Positions 28,719 to 40,499 are shown, counted from the first letter of the stretch. The stretch is DNA of 64,000 nt from Dyella dinghuensis (GCF_003977615.1 NZ_RYZR01000007.1:186001-250000), one strand, 5' to 3'. Numbers and translations are program-made. Notes: generated from the sequence alone by a model not told the origin.

Positions 28719-28854
28719 AACATATGCTTATTGGCGCTTTTTTGGTGATGAGGCCGTGAAAAACATGGCCTTCCAGAGACGCTGAGTGACCAATGGGCGG
28801 TGTATGCGTACTCCGGCGCCGGACTAGGCGCTCCAGGAATCAGGCACTAACATG

Positions 28855-29068
28855 CCTCGGCCTGAGGTGAGTGCTGGCGTCGAGCCAGCAGCTAAAACGG
28901 GAATCCGGTGCGTTCGCAGCTCGCTGCGCAATTACTCCGGAGCTGCCCCCGCAACGGTAAGCGAGCAACGCGGTCCACCAGCAAGCCACTGTGCGTGATG
29001 CATGGGAAGGCGTGGGCCGGAAAAGGTTCAACGCCTTCGCTCGCGAGCCCGGAGACCGGCCTCAAGGC
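28855..29068 (+). promoter_or_regulatory. Cobalamin (adenosylcobalamin) riboswitch
   Basis: The conserved blocks appear in order: GCTAAAACGGGAATCCGGTG (28891-28910), then the B12 box GCCCCCGCAACGGTAAGCGAG (28944-28964, one base more than fits here being implied), AAGCCACTG, and GAGCCCGGAGACCGGCC near the 3' end (29045-29061). GCCTGAGG at the 5' side and CCTCAAGGC at the 3' side can form P1. It lies upstream of cobO on the same strand and would reduce cob expression when the coenzyme is plentiful. Together with the leader it fills the 28601-29173 gap. Confidence 0.95.
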
Positions 29069-29126
29069 GCAACCGGACAGGCGGAGGGCCAATGTCGGGA
29101 ACCGCTGCGTCAGCAACCGGTGCCTC

Positions 29127-29165
29127 ACTCCTTCACCTGCCTTGATGTCGGGCGCACGAAGGAGT
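29127..29165 (+). promoter_or_regulatory. Ribosome-site sequestering hairpin after the riboswitch
   Basis: ACTCCTTC (29127-29134) is exactly complementary to GAAGGAGT (29158-29165), which contains the Shine-Dalgarno of the leader ORF. This 8-bp stem with a 23-nt loop is a plausible expression platform controlling translation; there is no T-run, so it is not a terminator. Confidence 0.7.
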
Positions 29166-29173
29166 CTCGAACC

Positions 29174-29218
29174 ATGCACTCATCCCTGTTTGTTCGCCTG
29201 CAAGAGCTACGCGCATGA
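29174..29218 (+). CDS. 14-codon leader ORF coupled to cobO
   Basis: An ATG at 29174, 9 bases after GAAGGAG, opens a 14-codon frame (MHSSLFVRLQELRA) whose TGA overlaps the ATG of cobO as ATGA. cobO itself has only a weak purine stretch before it, whereas the leader has a strong one that the preceding hairpin can hide. The likely role is to pass riboswitch-controlled translation on to cobO by coupling. The peptide shows no recognisable domain and may have no function itself. Confidence 0.6.
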   Translation: MHSSLFVRLQELRA

Positions 29219-29844
29219 GCGATTCATCGTCCCGCGACGCCATGACGCCCGAAGAGCGTCATCGCGAACGCATGCAGCGAAAAAAAGAACTGGTCGATCG
29301 CAAGATTGCCCGCGCGACGATCGACCGCGGTGTGCTGGTGGTGAACACCGGCAACGGCAAAGGTAAAAGTTCATCCGGATTCGGCATGCTCGCCCGTTCG
29401 TTGGGTCACGGCTTCAAATGCGGTGTCGTGCAATTCATCAAAGGCACGTTTTCCACTGGCGAAGAAGCGTTCTTCCGTCACTTCGAAGGTGATCAGCTCG
29501 ATTACTACGTGATGGGCGAAGGGTTTACCTGGGAAACGCAGGACAAGGCGCGTGACATCGCCGCTGCGCAAGCCGCATGGGACGTGGCCGCTGGCATGCT
29601 GGCCAATCCCGATTACGATTTCGTCTTGCTCGACGAACTCAACATCGCGCTGGTCAAGCAGTACGTGCAGCTGGAGCAGGTTATTGCTGCGGTGACGTCG
29701 CGGCCGCCTCGACAGCATTTGGTGATCACCGGACGTGGTGCGCCGGATGGCCTCGTCGCGGTCGCCGATACGGTGACGGAAATGCGTGTCGTCAAACATG
29801 CTTTCGATGCAGGGATCAAGGCGCAGAAGGGCGTGGAGCTGTGA
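29215..29844 (+). CDS. cobO: Cob(I)alamin adenosyltransferase, CobO type
   Basis: The 209-residue protein has the P-loop NTGNGKGKSSSGFG, then GVVQFIKGTF and the DFVLLDELNIAL segment of the CobA/CobO/BtuR family. It attaches the adenosyl group to the cobalt of corrinoids using ATP. It is the first gene of the cob operon, translated through the overlap with the leader ORF. Its stop overlaps the GTG of cobB (GTGA). Confidence 0.97.
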   Translation: MSDSSSRDAMTPEERHRERMQRKKELVDRKIARATIDRGVLVVNTGNGKGKSSSGFGMLARSLGHGFKCGVVQFIKGTFSTGEEAFFRHFEGDQLDYYVMGEGFTWETQDKARDIAAAQAAWDVAAGMLANPDYDFVLLDELNIALVKQYVQLEQVIAAVTSRPPRQHLVITGRGAPDGLVAVADTVTEMRVVKHAFDAGIKAQKGVEL

Positions 29845-31136
29845 CGAAGACGCGCGAGTGTCCTGCGTTGCTTGTATCGGCACCTGCATCGGGGCAGGGC
29901 AAGACCTCTGTCACGGCCGCACTCGCGCGCTGGCACACCAAACAGGGGCGGCGCGTTCGTGTCTTCAAGACCGGGCCGGATTTTCTCGATCCGATGGTGC
30001 TGGAGCGCGCGTCGGGTACGCCTGCCTATCAGCTCGATCTGTGGATGTGCGGCGAGGCCGATGTTCGTCAACGATTGTTCGACGCGGCAGGTGCCTGCGA
30101 TCTGATTCTCGTCGAAGGCGTGATGGGTTTGTTCGACGGTGATCCTTCGAGCGCGGATCTCGCACAAGAACTCGGCTTGCCGGTGATGACGGTCATTGAT
30201 GGATCTGCCATGGCGCAGACCTTTGGCGCCGTCGCATGCGGTATGGCGAGCTATCGCAAAAAGCTCTCGATGTACGGTGTGGCAGCCAATCGCGTCGGTA
30301 GCGATTACCACGCGAAGTTGTTGAAGGAAAGTCTTCCCGCATCGCTGCACTGGCTCGGGGCGCTGCCGCGTGACGAGGCGCTTGTCTTGCCGGAGCGTCA
30401 CTTGGGTCTGATCGCGGCGGCCGAGTTGGATGATATCGACGCCCGGCTCGATGCTCTGGCGAATGCCTGGTCCCAGCATGCTTCGACAGAGCTTCCAACG
30501 CCTACGCGTTTCAAAGAGCAGCACATTGATCCCGTGCCCATGCAATTGCATAAGCAACGCATTGCCATCGCGCGCGATGCGGCGTTTTGCTTTATCTATC
30601 AAGCGAACCTCGATTTGCTCAGTGAAGCTGGCGCCGAATTGCGGTTCTTCTCGCCGCTGGCCGGCGATTCGCTACCCGAATGCGATGCGGTGTGGCTGCC
30701 GGGCGGCTATCCCGAATTGCACTTGAGTACGCTGTCCGCGCGGCGTGATTTGCATAAGGCGCTGCGCGATCATCGCGACGCCGATAAACCCATCCTCGCC
30801 GAGTGCGGCGGCTTGCTGTTCGGGCTGGAATCGCTGGCCGACCGCGATGGCAACGAAGCACCCATGGCCGGCTTGCTGGCGGGACGTGCCGTCATGCAAT
30901 CGCGACTTGCAGCGCTTGGAATGCAAAGCGTGGAGTTGCCGGAAGGCAAGCTTCGCGGTCATACATTCCACTATGCGCGTGCATGGATCGACGAAAAGCC
31001 GCTCGCGCATGCTGCCAATCCGAACAACGGTCCGTGTCAGGAAGCGGTGTACCGCGATCGCGGTTTGACGGCCAGCTTCGTGCATCTTTACTTTCCTTCC
31101 AATCCGCTCGCGGCGCAGCGGTTGTTCTTGCCATGA
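29841..31136 (+). CDS. cobB: Cobyrinate a,c-diamide synthase
   Basis: This 431-residue enzyme has an N-terminal P-loop-like amidotransferase domain ([21 protein letters not shown]) and a C-terminal class I glutaminase-like domain with the nucleophile Cys in [11 protein letters not shown]. It amidates the a and c side chains of the corrin ring using glutamine and ATP. The GTG start at 29841 overlaps cobO, and the stop overlaps the ATG of cbiB. Belongs to the CobB/CbiA family; which of the aerobic or anaerobic substrates is used cannot be told. Confidence 0.95.
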   Translation: MTKTRECPALLVSAPASGQGKTSVTAALARWHTKQGRRVRVFKTGPDFLDPMVLERASGTPAYQLDLWMCGEADVRQRLFDAAGACDLILVEGVMGLFDGDPSSADLAQELGLPVMTVIDGSAMAQTFGAVACGMASYRKKLSMYGVAANRVGSDYHAKLLKESLPASLHWLGALPRDEALVLPERHLGLIAAAELDDIDARLDALANAWSQHASTELPTPTRFKEQHIDPVPMQLHKQRIAIARDAAFCFIYQANLDLLSEAGAELRFFSPLAGDSLPECDAVWLPGGYPELHLSTLSARRDLHKALRDHRDADKPILAECGGLLFGLESLADRDGNEAPMAGLLAGRAVMQSRLAALGMQSVELPEGKLRGHTFHYARAWIDEKPLAHAANPNNGPCQEAVYRDRGLTASFVHLYFPSNPLAAQRLFLP

Positions 31137-32053
31137 CAACGGCGCTGATCATGCTGGCCGCTTTGTTGCTGGACCTTTGGCTTGGCGAGCCGCGCCGCGC
31201 GCATCCCCTGGTTGCTTTTGGGCGCGTGGCGGTTTGGATAGAAGATCGCACGCATGCCGATCGACGCGTAAACGGTGCGATGGCGTGGCTGCTTGCAGTC
31301 GGTCCGTTGGTGATGGCGCTGTGGTTCGTGCAAAGCGTGGTGCCCGTTTGGATCTCATCGCCCGTCGCCGCGCTCGTGCTGTACGCAACACTCGGCCTGC
31401 GCAGCCTGGGCGAACACGCGCAGCCGGTAGCAGCAGCACTGGAGACGGGTGATCTCGACGAAGCACGGCGCTCCGTCGGCCGCATGGTCAGTCGTGATAC
31501 GGCGGCGTTGAATGTCAACCAAGTCGCTGCGGCAGCGACGGAATCCGTGCTGGAAAACGGCAACGATGCCGTCTTCGGCGCGTTGTTCTGGTTTGCGTTG
31601 CTGGGCGCGCCAGGCGCATTGCTATATCGACTGGCCAACACACTCGATGCCATGTGGGGTTACCGAACCACGCACTACGAACGTTTTGGTTGGGCCGCCG
31701 CGCGTATCGACGATGTCTTGAATTTTATTCCAGCGCGGTTAACGGCATTGACCTATGCGTTGTGTGGGAACTTTGCTGTCGCATGGCGCTGCTGGCGCAC
31801 TCAAGCGCGCCAATGGGATAGCCCGAACGCCGGCCCCGTTATGGCGGCTGGTGCTGGAGCCGTGAACGTACGTCTAGGCGGCGCGGCGCCTTATCACGGC
31901 GTTTGGGAAGAGCGCCCTGCGCTGGGCGACGGTGAATTGCCCGACGCGACGTCGATTGTCCGTGCGCTTCGTCTTGTGCGCACCGGTGTCGTTCTCTGGC
32001 TGGTGATCGCGTTTGTTGTCGCGTTCGCGATACAGGGACTCGCCCATGCTTGA
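31133..32053 (+). CDS. cbiB: Adenosylcobinamide-phosphate synthase CbiB
   Basis: The 306-residue membrane protein begins [20 protein letters not shown], followed by [14 protein letters not shown], both typical of CbiB/CobD, and has several hydrophobic helices. It joins aminopropanol (or its phosphate) to adenosylcobyric acid. The ATG overlaps the cobB stop as ATGA, and the 3' end overlaps the next gene by 8 bases. Confidence 0.95.
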   Translation: MTTALIMLAALLLDLWLGEPRRAHPLVAFGRVAVWIEDRTHADRRVNGAMAWLLAVGPLVMALWFVQSVVPVWISSPVAALVLYATLGLRSLGEHAQPVAAALETGDLDEARRSVGRMVSRDTAALNVNQVAAAATESVLENGNDAVFGALFWFALLGAPGALLYRLANTLDAMWGYRTTHYERFGWAAARIDDVLNFIPARLTALTYALCGNFAVAWRCWRTQARQWDSPNAGPVMAAGAGAVNVRLGGAAPYHGVWEERPALGDGELPDATSIVRALRLVRTGVVLWLVIAFVVAFAIQGLAHA

Positions 32054-33029
32054 ACACGGCGGCCGTCTGCATCGTGCTGCTCGCGAGTACGGCATTCCTT
32101 TGGAGGAATGGCTGGACCTGTCCACGGGCATCAGTCCGTTTGGCTGGCCTGTTCCTGCCATTCCGGTGTCGGCATGGCAACGGTTGCCCGAAGATGACGA
32201 TGGCTTGGTCGAAGCGGGGAAGACGTACTACGAGGCGCCCCATGTGCTGCCCGTCGCCGGATCGCAGGCGGCCATTCAAGCGTTGCCATGGCTGCGGCCG
32301 CGCGCGCGCGTTGGCATCCTCTCGCCGGGTTACGCCGAGCACGCTCACGCGTGGCGAAGCGCGGGTCACGATGTAGATGAGCAGTCTGCCGATGCGTTGT
32401 TGGATCATGCGAAACCATGGGATGTGATCGTGCTGATTCATCCCAATAATCCGGGTGGGGAACTCTTCGATCCGCAGGACCTGTTGCGCCTGCATGCCGA
32501 ATTGGCGTCGCGCGGTGGCTGGTTGATCGTCGATGAGGCGTTCATGGATGCCACGCCGCAGCAAAGTCTGTGTCGTTATACGGAGCGCGAAGGGCTGATC
32601 GTATTGCGTTCGGCCGGCAAGTTTTTTGGGCTGGCGGGAGCGCGCGCTGGTTTTGTCTGCGCATCCAGTGACATCGTGCGTGCATTACAACGGAAGCTTG
32701 GTCCGTGGACGTTGAACGGGCCGGCACGATTCGTGTTGCAGCATGCTTTGAAAGACCAAGCGTGGCATGTTCAAGCACGTTCGCGTTTGCAGTCAGAGAG
32801 CCTGCGGCTTGCAACGCTGTTGTCCACGCGTGAATTGCATACCACCGCAAGTACTGCATTCTTTCAATGGTGCAAGCATGAAGATGCGTCCATGCTGCAT
32901 CGGGAGTTCGCTCGACGAGGCATTCTCGTGCGCTTGTTTGAGACGCCTGCGAGTCTGCGATTTGGATTGCTTCCGGACGATGCGGCCTTTACGCGCCTGA
33001 ATGACGCGCTTAATGAGGTGTTGCGATGA
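32046..33029 (+). CDS. cobD: L-threonine-O-3-phosphate decarboxylase, PLP-dependent
   Basis: This 327-residue fold-type I PLP enzyme starts [16 protein letters not shown] and has [28 protein letters not shown], and the PLP lysine in [16 protein letters not shown]. It makes (R)-1-amino-2-propanol phosphate for the nucleotide loop of cobalamin. The start overlaps cbiB by 8 bases and the stop overlaps cobQ. In the Pseudomonas naming this protein is CobC, not to be confused with the phosphatase downstream. Confidence 0.93.
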   Translation: MLEHGGRLHRAAREYGIPLEEWLDLSTGISPFGWPVPAIPVSAWQRLPEDDDGLVEAGKTYYEAPHVLPVAGSQAAIQALPWLRPRARVGILSPGYAEHAHAWRSAGHDVDEQSADALLDHAKPWDVIVLIHPNNPGGELFDPQDLLRLHAELASRGGWLIVDEAFMDATPQQSLCRYTEREGLIVLRSAGKFFGLAGARAGFVCASSDIVRALQRKLGPWTLNGPARFVLQHALKDQAWHVQARSRLQSESLRLATLLSTRELHTTASTAFFQWCKHEDASMLHREFARRGILVRLFETPASLRFGLLPDDAAFTRLNDALNEVLR

Positions 33030-34498
33030 CGGCGCACGTGCTGATGGTGCAAGGCTGCACATCGGATGCCGGCAAAAGCACACTGGTTGCCGCGCTGTGT
33101 CGTTGGGCGCGTCGCCGTGGTGCACACGTCGCACCGTTCAAACCACAAAACATGGCACTCAATTCCGCGGTGACCGTGGATGGTGGTGAAATCGGTCGTG
33201 CGCAGGCGGTGCAGGCGCAGGCATGCGGATTGGAACCGCTGATCGATTTTAATCCGGTGCTGCTGAAACCAAGCAGCGATATCGGTGCGCAGGTGATCGT
33301 GCATGGTCGCCCTGTCGCCAATATGGATGCGCGCCACTATCACGATTACAAGCGGATCGCGTTCGATGCCGTGATGGCCTCGCACTCGCGATTGATTGCG
33401 GCATACGACGCGGTCATTGTCGAAGGCGCAGGCAGTCCGGCCGAAATCAATCTGCGCGATCGCGACATTGCGAACATGGGCTACGCCGAAGCGGTGGATT
33501 GCCCGGTGATCCTGGTGGCCGACATCGATCGTGGTGGCGTATTCGCACATCTGGTCGGAACGCTTGCATTGCTCTCGGAGACTGAAAGGGCGCGCATCGC
33601 GGGTTTTGTCATCAATCGTTTTCGCGGCGATATCTCGCTTCTGCAATCCGGCCTCGATTGGCTTGAACACGAGACGGGCAAACCGGTGCTCGGTGTCTTG
33701 CCGTATCTGCACGGATTGCATCTGGAAGCCGAGGATGCGCTGCCGCGCGATCGCGGCGAAAAGTCTGGTGCGCTATTGCGTGTGGCGGTGCCCACGCTAC
33801 CGCGCATCAGCAATCACACGGATTTCGATGCGCTGCGCGCGCATCCGCAAGTCGATGTGCACATCGTCGCACCTAGCGATGTGCCGCCGCCGTGCGATCT
33901 GATCATTCTGCCGGGCTCCAAAGCCACACGCGCCGATCTGGCGTGGTTGCGCGCACAAGGATGGGATGCCGCTCTTGCGAAGCATCTACGCTATGGCGGC
34001 AAGGTGATCGGCATCTGCGGCGGATTGCAGATGTTGGGACGGGCCGTACACGATCCGGAAGGTGTCGAAGGCGAGCCCGGCAGCAGCGAAGGGTTGGGTT
34101 GGCTGGACATTGAAACGACGCTCGAATCACACAAGCAGTTACATCGAACGCATGGCCGGATGACGTTTGCCGATGCCAATGTGCAAGGTTATGAAATTCA
34201 TTGCGGTGTGAGCAGCGGCAAAGGCTTGCTGACTCCTTTTGCTTATCTGCAGGACGGCCGCGCCGACGGTGTTCGCTCCGCCGACGGTCAGATTCTTGGC
34301 AGCTATCTGCACGGTCTTTTCGACGATCCGCAGGCGTTGCGCGCATTGCTCGCATGGGCCGGGCTGCGTGATGCCGCGACGGTCGACATCCGCGCCTTGC
34401 GGGAAGCGAGCATCGATCGTCTGGCCGATGCGGTGGAAGCCCATCTGGACACCGCTACACTGGAGCGATGGCTAGGGATAACGGCATGCGTACCTTGA
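33026..34498 (+). CDS. cobQ: Cobyric acid synthase CobQ
   Basis: This 490-residue protein has the P-loop-like start [22 protein letters not shown] with [11 protein letters not shown], a middle region ([20 protein letters not shown]) and a C-terminal glutaminase domain with Cys in [10 protein letters not shown]. It amidates side chains b, d, e and g of adenosylcobyrinic acid a,c-diamide. ATGA overlap with cobD; the end overlaps cobU by 13 bases. Confidence 0.97.
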   Translation: MTAHVLMVQGCTSDAGKSTLVAALCRWARRRGAHVAPFKPQNMALNSAVTVDGGEIGRAQAVQAQACGLEPLIDFNPVLLKPSSDIGAQVIVHGRPVANMDARHYHDYKRIAFDAVMASHSRLIAAYDAVIVEGAGSPAEINLRDRDIANMGYAEAVDCPVILVADIDRGGVFAHLVGTLALLSETERARIAGFVINRFRGDISLLQSGLDWLEHETGKPVLGVLPYLHGLHLEAEDALPRDRGEKSGALLRVAVPTLPRISNHTDFDALRAHPQVDVHIVAPSDVPPPCDLIILPGSKATRADLAWLRAQGWDAALAKHLRYGGKVIGICGGLQMLGRAVHDPEGVEGEPGSSEGLGWLDIETTLESHKQLHRTHGRMTFADANVQGYEIHCGVSSGKGLLTPFAYLQDGRADGVRSADGQILGSYLHGLFDDPQALRALLAWAGLRDAATVDIRALREASIDRLADAVEAHLDTATLERWLGITACVP

Positions 34499-35004
34499 TT
34501 CTGGGTGGCGCCCGCTCGGGCAAAAGCGCGTTGGCCGAACGGCTTGCCGGGGAGAGTGGCGACGTCGTTTACGTCGCTACCGCGCAGCCGGGTGACGAAG
34601 AGATGTCGGCGCGCATCGCGCATCACCGTGAGCGGCGCCCATCATCGTGGCTGAGCGTGGAAGAGCCCGTACATCTCGCCGCTGTCTTGCGCGAGCACGC
34701 TCGACCCGGTCGTTGCCTGCTCGTCGACTGCCTCACGCTGTGGCTCAGCAATCTGCTGGGCAACCCCGATGAAGCGAGTTTCCAACACGAACGTAATCTG
34801 TTGCTTGATACATTGCCGACCTTATCCGGCGAGGTGGTGATGGTGAGCAATGAGGTCGGTCTCGGAATTGTACCCATGGGCGCATTGACGCGTCGCTTCG
34901 TCGACGAAGCAGGTCGATTGCACCAATCCGTCGCTGCCGTCAGCGAGCGAGTCATTTTTGTTGCGGCAGGTTTGCCGCTGGTTATGAAAGGAACCTTGTC
35001 ATGA
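34486..35004 (+). CDS. cobU: Adenosylcobinamide kinase/guanylyltransferase
   Basis: The 172-residue enzyme has the P-loop [39 protein letters not shown] and [12 protein letters not shown] as in CobU/CobP. It phosphorylates adenosylcobinamide and adds GMP to give AdoCbi-GDP. I chose the ATG at 34486, preceded by AGGGA; an ATG six codons earlier at 34468 is less typical. The stop overlaps cobT as ATGA. Confidence 0.95.
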   Translation: MRTLILGGARSGKSALAERLAGESGDVVYVATAQPGDEEMSARIAHHRERRPSSWLSVEEPVHLAAVLREHARPGRCLLVDCLTLWLSNLLGNPDEASFQHERNLLLDTLPTLSGEVVMVSNEVGLGIVPMGALTRRFVDEAGRLHQSVAAVSERVIFVAAGLPLVMKGTLS

Positions 35005-36047
35005 GTCTCGATTGGCTCTCCACGCCTTGCGCGCAACCGGACGGCACGCAGCTCGAAGTGGCAGCTGCACGGCAGATGCAATTGACGAAACCGCCGGGTT
35101 CGCTCGGTCAACTGGAAGCGCTGGCGATTGAGCTGGCGTCGTTGCAGCACACGTCCACACCTGCGGTGGACCGCGTGTGGATCAGCGTGTTTGCGGCCGA
35201 TCACGGTGTGGCAGAAGAGAACGTCTCTGCTTATCCGCAAGTGGTGACCGGCGAGATGGTGCGCAACTTTGCCACGGGCGGCGCCGCCATCAGCGTGCTT
35301 GCGCGCACGCTCGGTGCGAATCTGGAAGTTGTGAATCTCGGCACGGTAAATGATCCGGGCGAGATTCCGGGTGTGCGCCGCGCGATCATTGCTTCGTCCA
35401 CAGCAAACTTTTGCGTGGAGCCAGCCATGACATCCGAACAGCTCGAAAAAGCGCTCGCGTTCGGCGCAGATAGCGTGCGTGCCGCGAAGAAGGCGAATGC
35501 GCAGCTGTTTATCGGCGGCGAGATGGGTATTGCCAACACGACTGCTGCCGCTGCGCTGGCGAGTGCATTGCTGGAAGAGCCGCCGTCGTGTCTCGCTGGC
35601 GCGGGCACCGGTCTGGATTCGGCAGGCATCCAGCACAAAGTCAGCGTGCTTGAACGTGCTCTTGCAAAACATGCCAATGCGAACACGCCGCTGGAGCAGT
35701 TGCGCTGCCTCGGTGGCTTCGAGATCGCCGCGCTCGCTGGCGCCTTCATTGCCGCCGCGCAAGCAGGACTTCCGATTCTGGTCGATGGTTTTATCACCAC
35801 GACAGCGGCATTGACTGCCGTGCGCATCCAACCGGATGTGCGCAAATGGTTGCTGTTCGCACATCGTTCCAAGGAACACGGGCACGCCCGCGTGCTCAAT
35901 GGACTGAACGCAGAGCCGTTGCTCGATCTGAATATGCGGTTGGGCGAAGCCAGTGGTGCCGCCACTGCGGTGCCGCTATTGCGTCTTGCGTGTGCGCTTC
36001 ACAATGGCATGGCGACCTTCGAGCAAGCAGGCGTGTCGACCGCATGA
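35001..36047 (+). CDS. cobT: Nicotinate-nucleotide-dimethylbenzimidazole phosphoribosyltransferase
   Basis: The 348-residue protein shows the CobT hallmarks [30 protein letters not shown] and GEMGIANTT, with the catalytic Glu expected near the C-terminus ([12 protein letters not shown] region follows). It activates the lower ligand base dimethylbenzimidazole by making alpha-ribazole phosphate. Overlaps both neighbours as ATGA. Confidence 0.96.
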   Translation: MSLDWLSTPCAQPDGTQLEVAAARQMQLTKPPGSLGQLEALAIELASLQHTSTPAVDRVWISVFAADHGVAEENVSAYPQVVTGEMVRNFATGGAAISVLARTLGANLEVVNLGTVNDPGEIPGVRRAIIASSTANFCVEPAMTSEQLEKALAFGADSVRAAKKANAQLFIGGEMGIANTTAAAALASALLEEPPSCLAGAGTGLDSAGIQHKVSVLERALAKHANANTPLEQLRCLGGFEIAALAGAFIAAAQAGLPILVDGFITTTAALTAVRIQPDVRKWLLFAHRSKEHGHARVLNGLNAEPLLDLNMRLGEASGAATAVPLLRLACALHNGMATFEQAGVSTA

Positions 36048-36601
36048 AGCTGTCTATCGATTTGTTGCGTCATGGCGACACCGGGCAACGCAGTTATCGC
36101 GGGCAGCTTGACGACGCGTTGAGCGAGCAGGGTTGGACGCAGCTGCGTAATGCGGTGAAAGGTCATGATTGGGATATCGTCGTGTCCTCGTCATTGCAGC
36201 GTTGCGCGGCGTTCGCGCAAGAGTTGGCGCTTGCGCGTGGTTTGCCATTGCGTCTGGATGCGCGTCTGGCCGAATACCATTTCGGTCGTTGGCAAGGCGT
36301 GCCGATCGAAGACATTGCGAAAGTGCAGGGCGATGCGCTGGCGAACTTCTGGGCTGATCCGGTGGCGCATCCGCCGCCGGGTGGCGAGACGTTCGATGCG
36401 TTTCGCTCTCGCTTGAGTGCGGCGCTCGATGATGTGGCGAGCGAAGCGGTCGATCAGCGCGTGTTGGTCGTCACGCACGGGGGCGCGATTCGCTTGCTGC
36501 GTTGTCTCGTTGAGAAGCGCAGCTATGGCGATATGGCGAACATCGACGTGCCACACGCATCCTTGCATCGTCTTCGCTGGCCTGTTTCCGTCAACGCCTG
36601 A
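36044..36601 (+). CDS. cobC: Alpha-ribazole phosphatase, histidine phosphatase family
   Basis: This 185-residue phosphoglycerate-mutase-like phosphatase starts [15 protein letters not shown], where the RHG motif carries the phospho-accepting His, with a second active-site His in VVTHGGAIR. It dephosphorylates alpha-ribazole 5'-phosphate or cobalamin 5'-phosphate. Its stop overlaps the cobS start as TGATG. Substrate assignment rests on the operon position. Confidence 0.9.
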   Translation: MKLSIDLLRHGDTGQRSYRGQLDDALSEQGWTQLRNAVKGHDWDIVVSSSLQRCAAFAQELALARGLPLRLDARLAEYHFGRWQGVPIEDIAKVQGDALANFWADPVAHPPPGGETFDAFRSRLSAALDDVASEAVDQRVLVVTHGGAIRLLRCLVEKRSYGDMANIDVPHASLHRLRWPVSVNA

Positions 36602-37323
36602 TGCGCAGCCTGCTCGTCGCCATCGGTTTTCTCACGCGCTTGCCGGTGCCGGCGAGCGTTTACGACGATGCGCGTGCGAAGTCCGAGTCGCTGGCGTGGT
36701 ATCCCGCCGTCGGTCTTTTGCTCGGCGCATTGCTGTTTGCGTTCGCGTGGTTGCTGCGCAACACGTCGCCATTGTTGGCGTCGAGTCTTGTCGTGCTGGT
36801 GTGGGTAGCATTGACCGGCGCGCTCCATCTCGACGGACTTGCCGACAGCGCCGATGCATGGATTGGCGGTATGGGCGATCGCGAGAAGACCCTGACGATC
36901 ATGAAAGATCCGCGCTGCGGACCGGCAGGCGTGGTGGCGCTGGTATTGGTGTTGCTGTTGAAGTTTGCCGCGCTTGCCAGCGTCGATAACCTTCCGTGGA
37001 TAGCGCTTTTGTTGGCGCCCATGTTGGCGCGCGCCAGTTTGACGACGTTGTTTTTGACCACGCCTTATGTCCGCAGCGGCGGCATCGGAGCGGGATTGAC
37101 CGACGCACCGCGCAGCACGTGTGTGCTGGCGCTGGCCGTGAGCGCTGCGCTTTGCGTGTTCTGCGGATGGAGCGGGGTGCTCGCGTTGGTAGTCGCGATA
37201 TTGGTGTTTGCACTGTGGCGGCATGCCTGCCTTAACCGGCTGGGCGGATTCACCGGGGACACCGCCGGAGCCTTGGCCGAGATGATCGAAGTGGCCGTGC
37301 TGGTTGCGCTGGCGGTGCGTTAA
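36601..37323 (+). CDS. cobS: Cobalamin 5'-phosphate synthase CobS
   Basis: The 240-residue membrane protein begins [17 protein letters not shown] and contains LHLDGLADSADAWIGG, the Asp-rich active-site segment of CobS, plus several hydrophobic helices. It joins AdoCbi-GDP and alpha-ribazole (phosphate), closing the nucleotide loop. It is the last gene of the cob chain. No clear terminator follows. Confidence 0.95.
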   Translation: MRSLLVAIGFLTRLPVPASVYDDARAKSESLAWYPAVGLLLGALLFAFAWLLRNTSPLLASSLVVLVWVALTGALHLDGLADSADAWIGGMGDREKTLTIMKDPRCGPAGVVALVLVLLLKFAALASVDNLPWIALLLAPMLARASLTTLFLTTPYVRSGGIGAGLTDAPRSTCVLALAVSAALCVFCGWSGVLALVVAILVFALWRHACLNRLGGFTGDTAGALAEMIEVAVLVALAVR

Positions 37324-37422
37324 ACGCGTCGGATTCGACGCTGCGCTGTTGAAATCCGGCCTTACGGCCCGATAATGACGGACTGCCACGGCTACGGCCG
37401 GTGGCAAGAGCGGAGTCGATCG

Positions 37423-37719
37423 ATGCCCATTTACGAATTCCAATGCAACGCCTGCGGTCATCGCTTCGACCGGCTGCAGAAGTTGTCCGATGCCGATCCG
37501 TCGGTATGCCCCAGCTGCGGTGCGCCCCAGGTGCAGCGTCAGATCAGCGCGCCATCGTTCCGGCTTGCTGGCGGCGGCTGGTACGAGACCGACTTCAAGA
37601 AAGACGGCGACAAGAAGCGGAATCTGGCGGGTGAGGGTGCAACCAGCAAGCCGGCCGAAAGCCCTGCAGCTGCTTCACCGGCGCCGGCGCCTGAAAGCAA
37701 GCCCGCTGCCTCAAGCTGA
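37423..37719 (+). CDS. FmdB-family zinc-ribbon protein
   Basis: This 98-residue protein starts MPIYEFQCNACGHRFD and has two Cys pairs (CNAC, CPSC) of an FmdB/CxxC regulatory zinc ribbon, then an Ala/Pro/Lys-rich disordered tail. The biochemical role of this family is poorly known. GCGGAG lies before the ATG at 37423. In Xanthomonads this gene commonly precedes aspS, as here. Confidence 0.9.
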   Translation: MPIYEFQCNACGHRFDRLQKLSDADPSVCPSCGAPQVQRQISAPSFRLAGGGWYETDFKKDGDKKRNLAGEGATSKPAESPAAASPAPAPESKPAASS

Positions 37720-37740
37720 CAAAATTCTCTCCCTCCCCGA

Positions 37741-37840
37741 CGTGCAGTAGGGGGGGGGCGGGGTGGGGTCGAGCCCCCACTTTGCCGCAAGCGCAAACCA
37801 CCCCCTCCCAACCTCCCCCTGCTTCGGCAGGGGGAGGGGT
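37741..37840. repeat. GC-rich dispersed hairpin repeats before aspS
   Basis: The gap contains a G-run region (37750-37766) and a perfect hairpin at 37812-37837: CCTCCCCCTGC and GCAGGGGGAGG around a TTCG tetraloop, flanked by CCAA/TTGG. It looks related to, but different from, the copies near 23664 and 39697. No T-run follows, so terminator function is doubtful. Confidence 0.65.
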
Positions 37841-37914
37841 TGGCGCGCAAGGGTGTTAACATTCCGGGTCTTTTCCACGCTTTTGCCGCCTGGGCGGCCC
37901 GGAGTTTCAAGCGC

Positions 37915-39687
<1,773 letters not shown>

Positions 39688-39696
39688 TGCCGATAG

Positions 39697-39815
39697 CCCC
39701 TCTCCCGTCGGGAGAGAGGTTGGGGTGAGGGTGCGATACTTGCGTCAGGGTTCGGTGTATCGCTTCGGCCGGACCCTCATCCGCCTGCCGGCACCTTCTC
39801 CCGGAGGGAGAAGGG
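39697..39815. repeat. Composite dispersed repeat, copy 2
   Basis: This holds CTCTCCCGTCGGGAGAG then GAGGTTGGGGTGAGGGTGCG, and on the right ACCCTCATCCGCC..GGCACC with the perfect hairpin CCTTCTCCC-GGA-GGGAGAAGG (39794-39814). Both modules match those at 23664-23766 in inverse orientation. It fills the aspS-hydrolase gap. Confidence 0.8.
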
Positions 39816-39857
39816 ATCACATGTTGGGCTTGATCGCATAGCGGAACGTTTTAGTCG

Positions 39858-40499
39858 ATGACCGAACACATCATTCTTCTGCACGGCCTGTGGATGCGCG
39901 GTTTCGCGCTGGGCTTCCTGCATTGGCGATTGATGGAAGAGGGCTATCGCGTTCATCGCTTCGACTACATGAGCGTGGCCGCGACGCAGCAGCACATCCT
40001 CGCGCGATTGCGCGCGGGCATGACCGAATACGGGCCGGAGCCGGTGCATCTCGTCGGGCACAGTCTTGGTGGTCTGCTTGCACTTCGCGCCTGCCTGGAT
40101 GCGAAAGATCTTCCGCCCGGCCGCATCGTCTGCCTCGGCTCGCCGCTCAAGGGCAGTTCGGCGGCGCGTGCGTTCGCCAGCTGGGGGCGCGGTAGCGAGG
40201 TGTTGCTGGGTCACAACCGGGATCTACTCGAACAGGGGTTCGATGCCTGGAGCGGTCCGCGCGAAGTGGGCATGGTGGCTGGCCGGATGCCGATCGGGCT
40301 GGGTGCGATGCTCAGCCATATCGAAGGCGAGCACGATGGCACCGTGGCGGTGGACGAGACCCGTCTGCCGGGCCTGACTGGCCACTGCGTGGTCGAAACC
40401 AGCCACACCGGCTTGCTCCTATCGGCCGATGTGGTGCGGCTTACGACCCAATTTCTGCGCGAAGGCCGCTTCGATCCGTCCGTCCTGGCCGCGGTCTGA
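39858..40499 (+). CDS. Alpha/beta hydrolase, lipase-like
   Basis: This 213-residue protein has an oxyanion-hole segment (ILLHGLWMRG) and the nucleophile elbow GHSLGG with Ser at about residue 68; the catalytic His is likely in VETSHTGLL. No signal peptide is visible, so it is probably cytoplasmic. Substrate unknown. Confidence 0.85.
   Translation: MTEHIILLHGLWMRGFALGFLHWRLMEEGYRVHRFDYMSVAATQQHILARLRAGMTEYGPEPVHLVGHSLGGLLALRACLDAKDLPPGRIVCLGSPLKGSSAARAFASWGRGSEVLLGHNRDLLEQGFDAWSGPREVGMVAGRMPIGLGAMLSHIEGEHDGTVAVDETRLPGLTGHCVVETSHTGLLLSADVVRLTTQFLREGRFDPSVLAAV

Noticed and set aside
28991-29173. Longer version of the cob leader ORF starting inside the riboswitch
   Set aside because: The upstream part translates structured riboswitch RNA and has no ribosome site; only the last 14 codons follow a Shine-Dalgarno.
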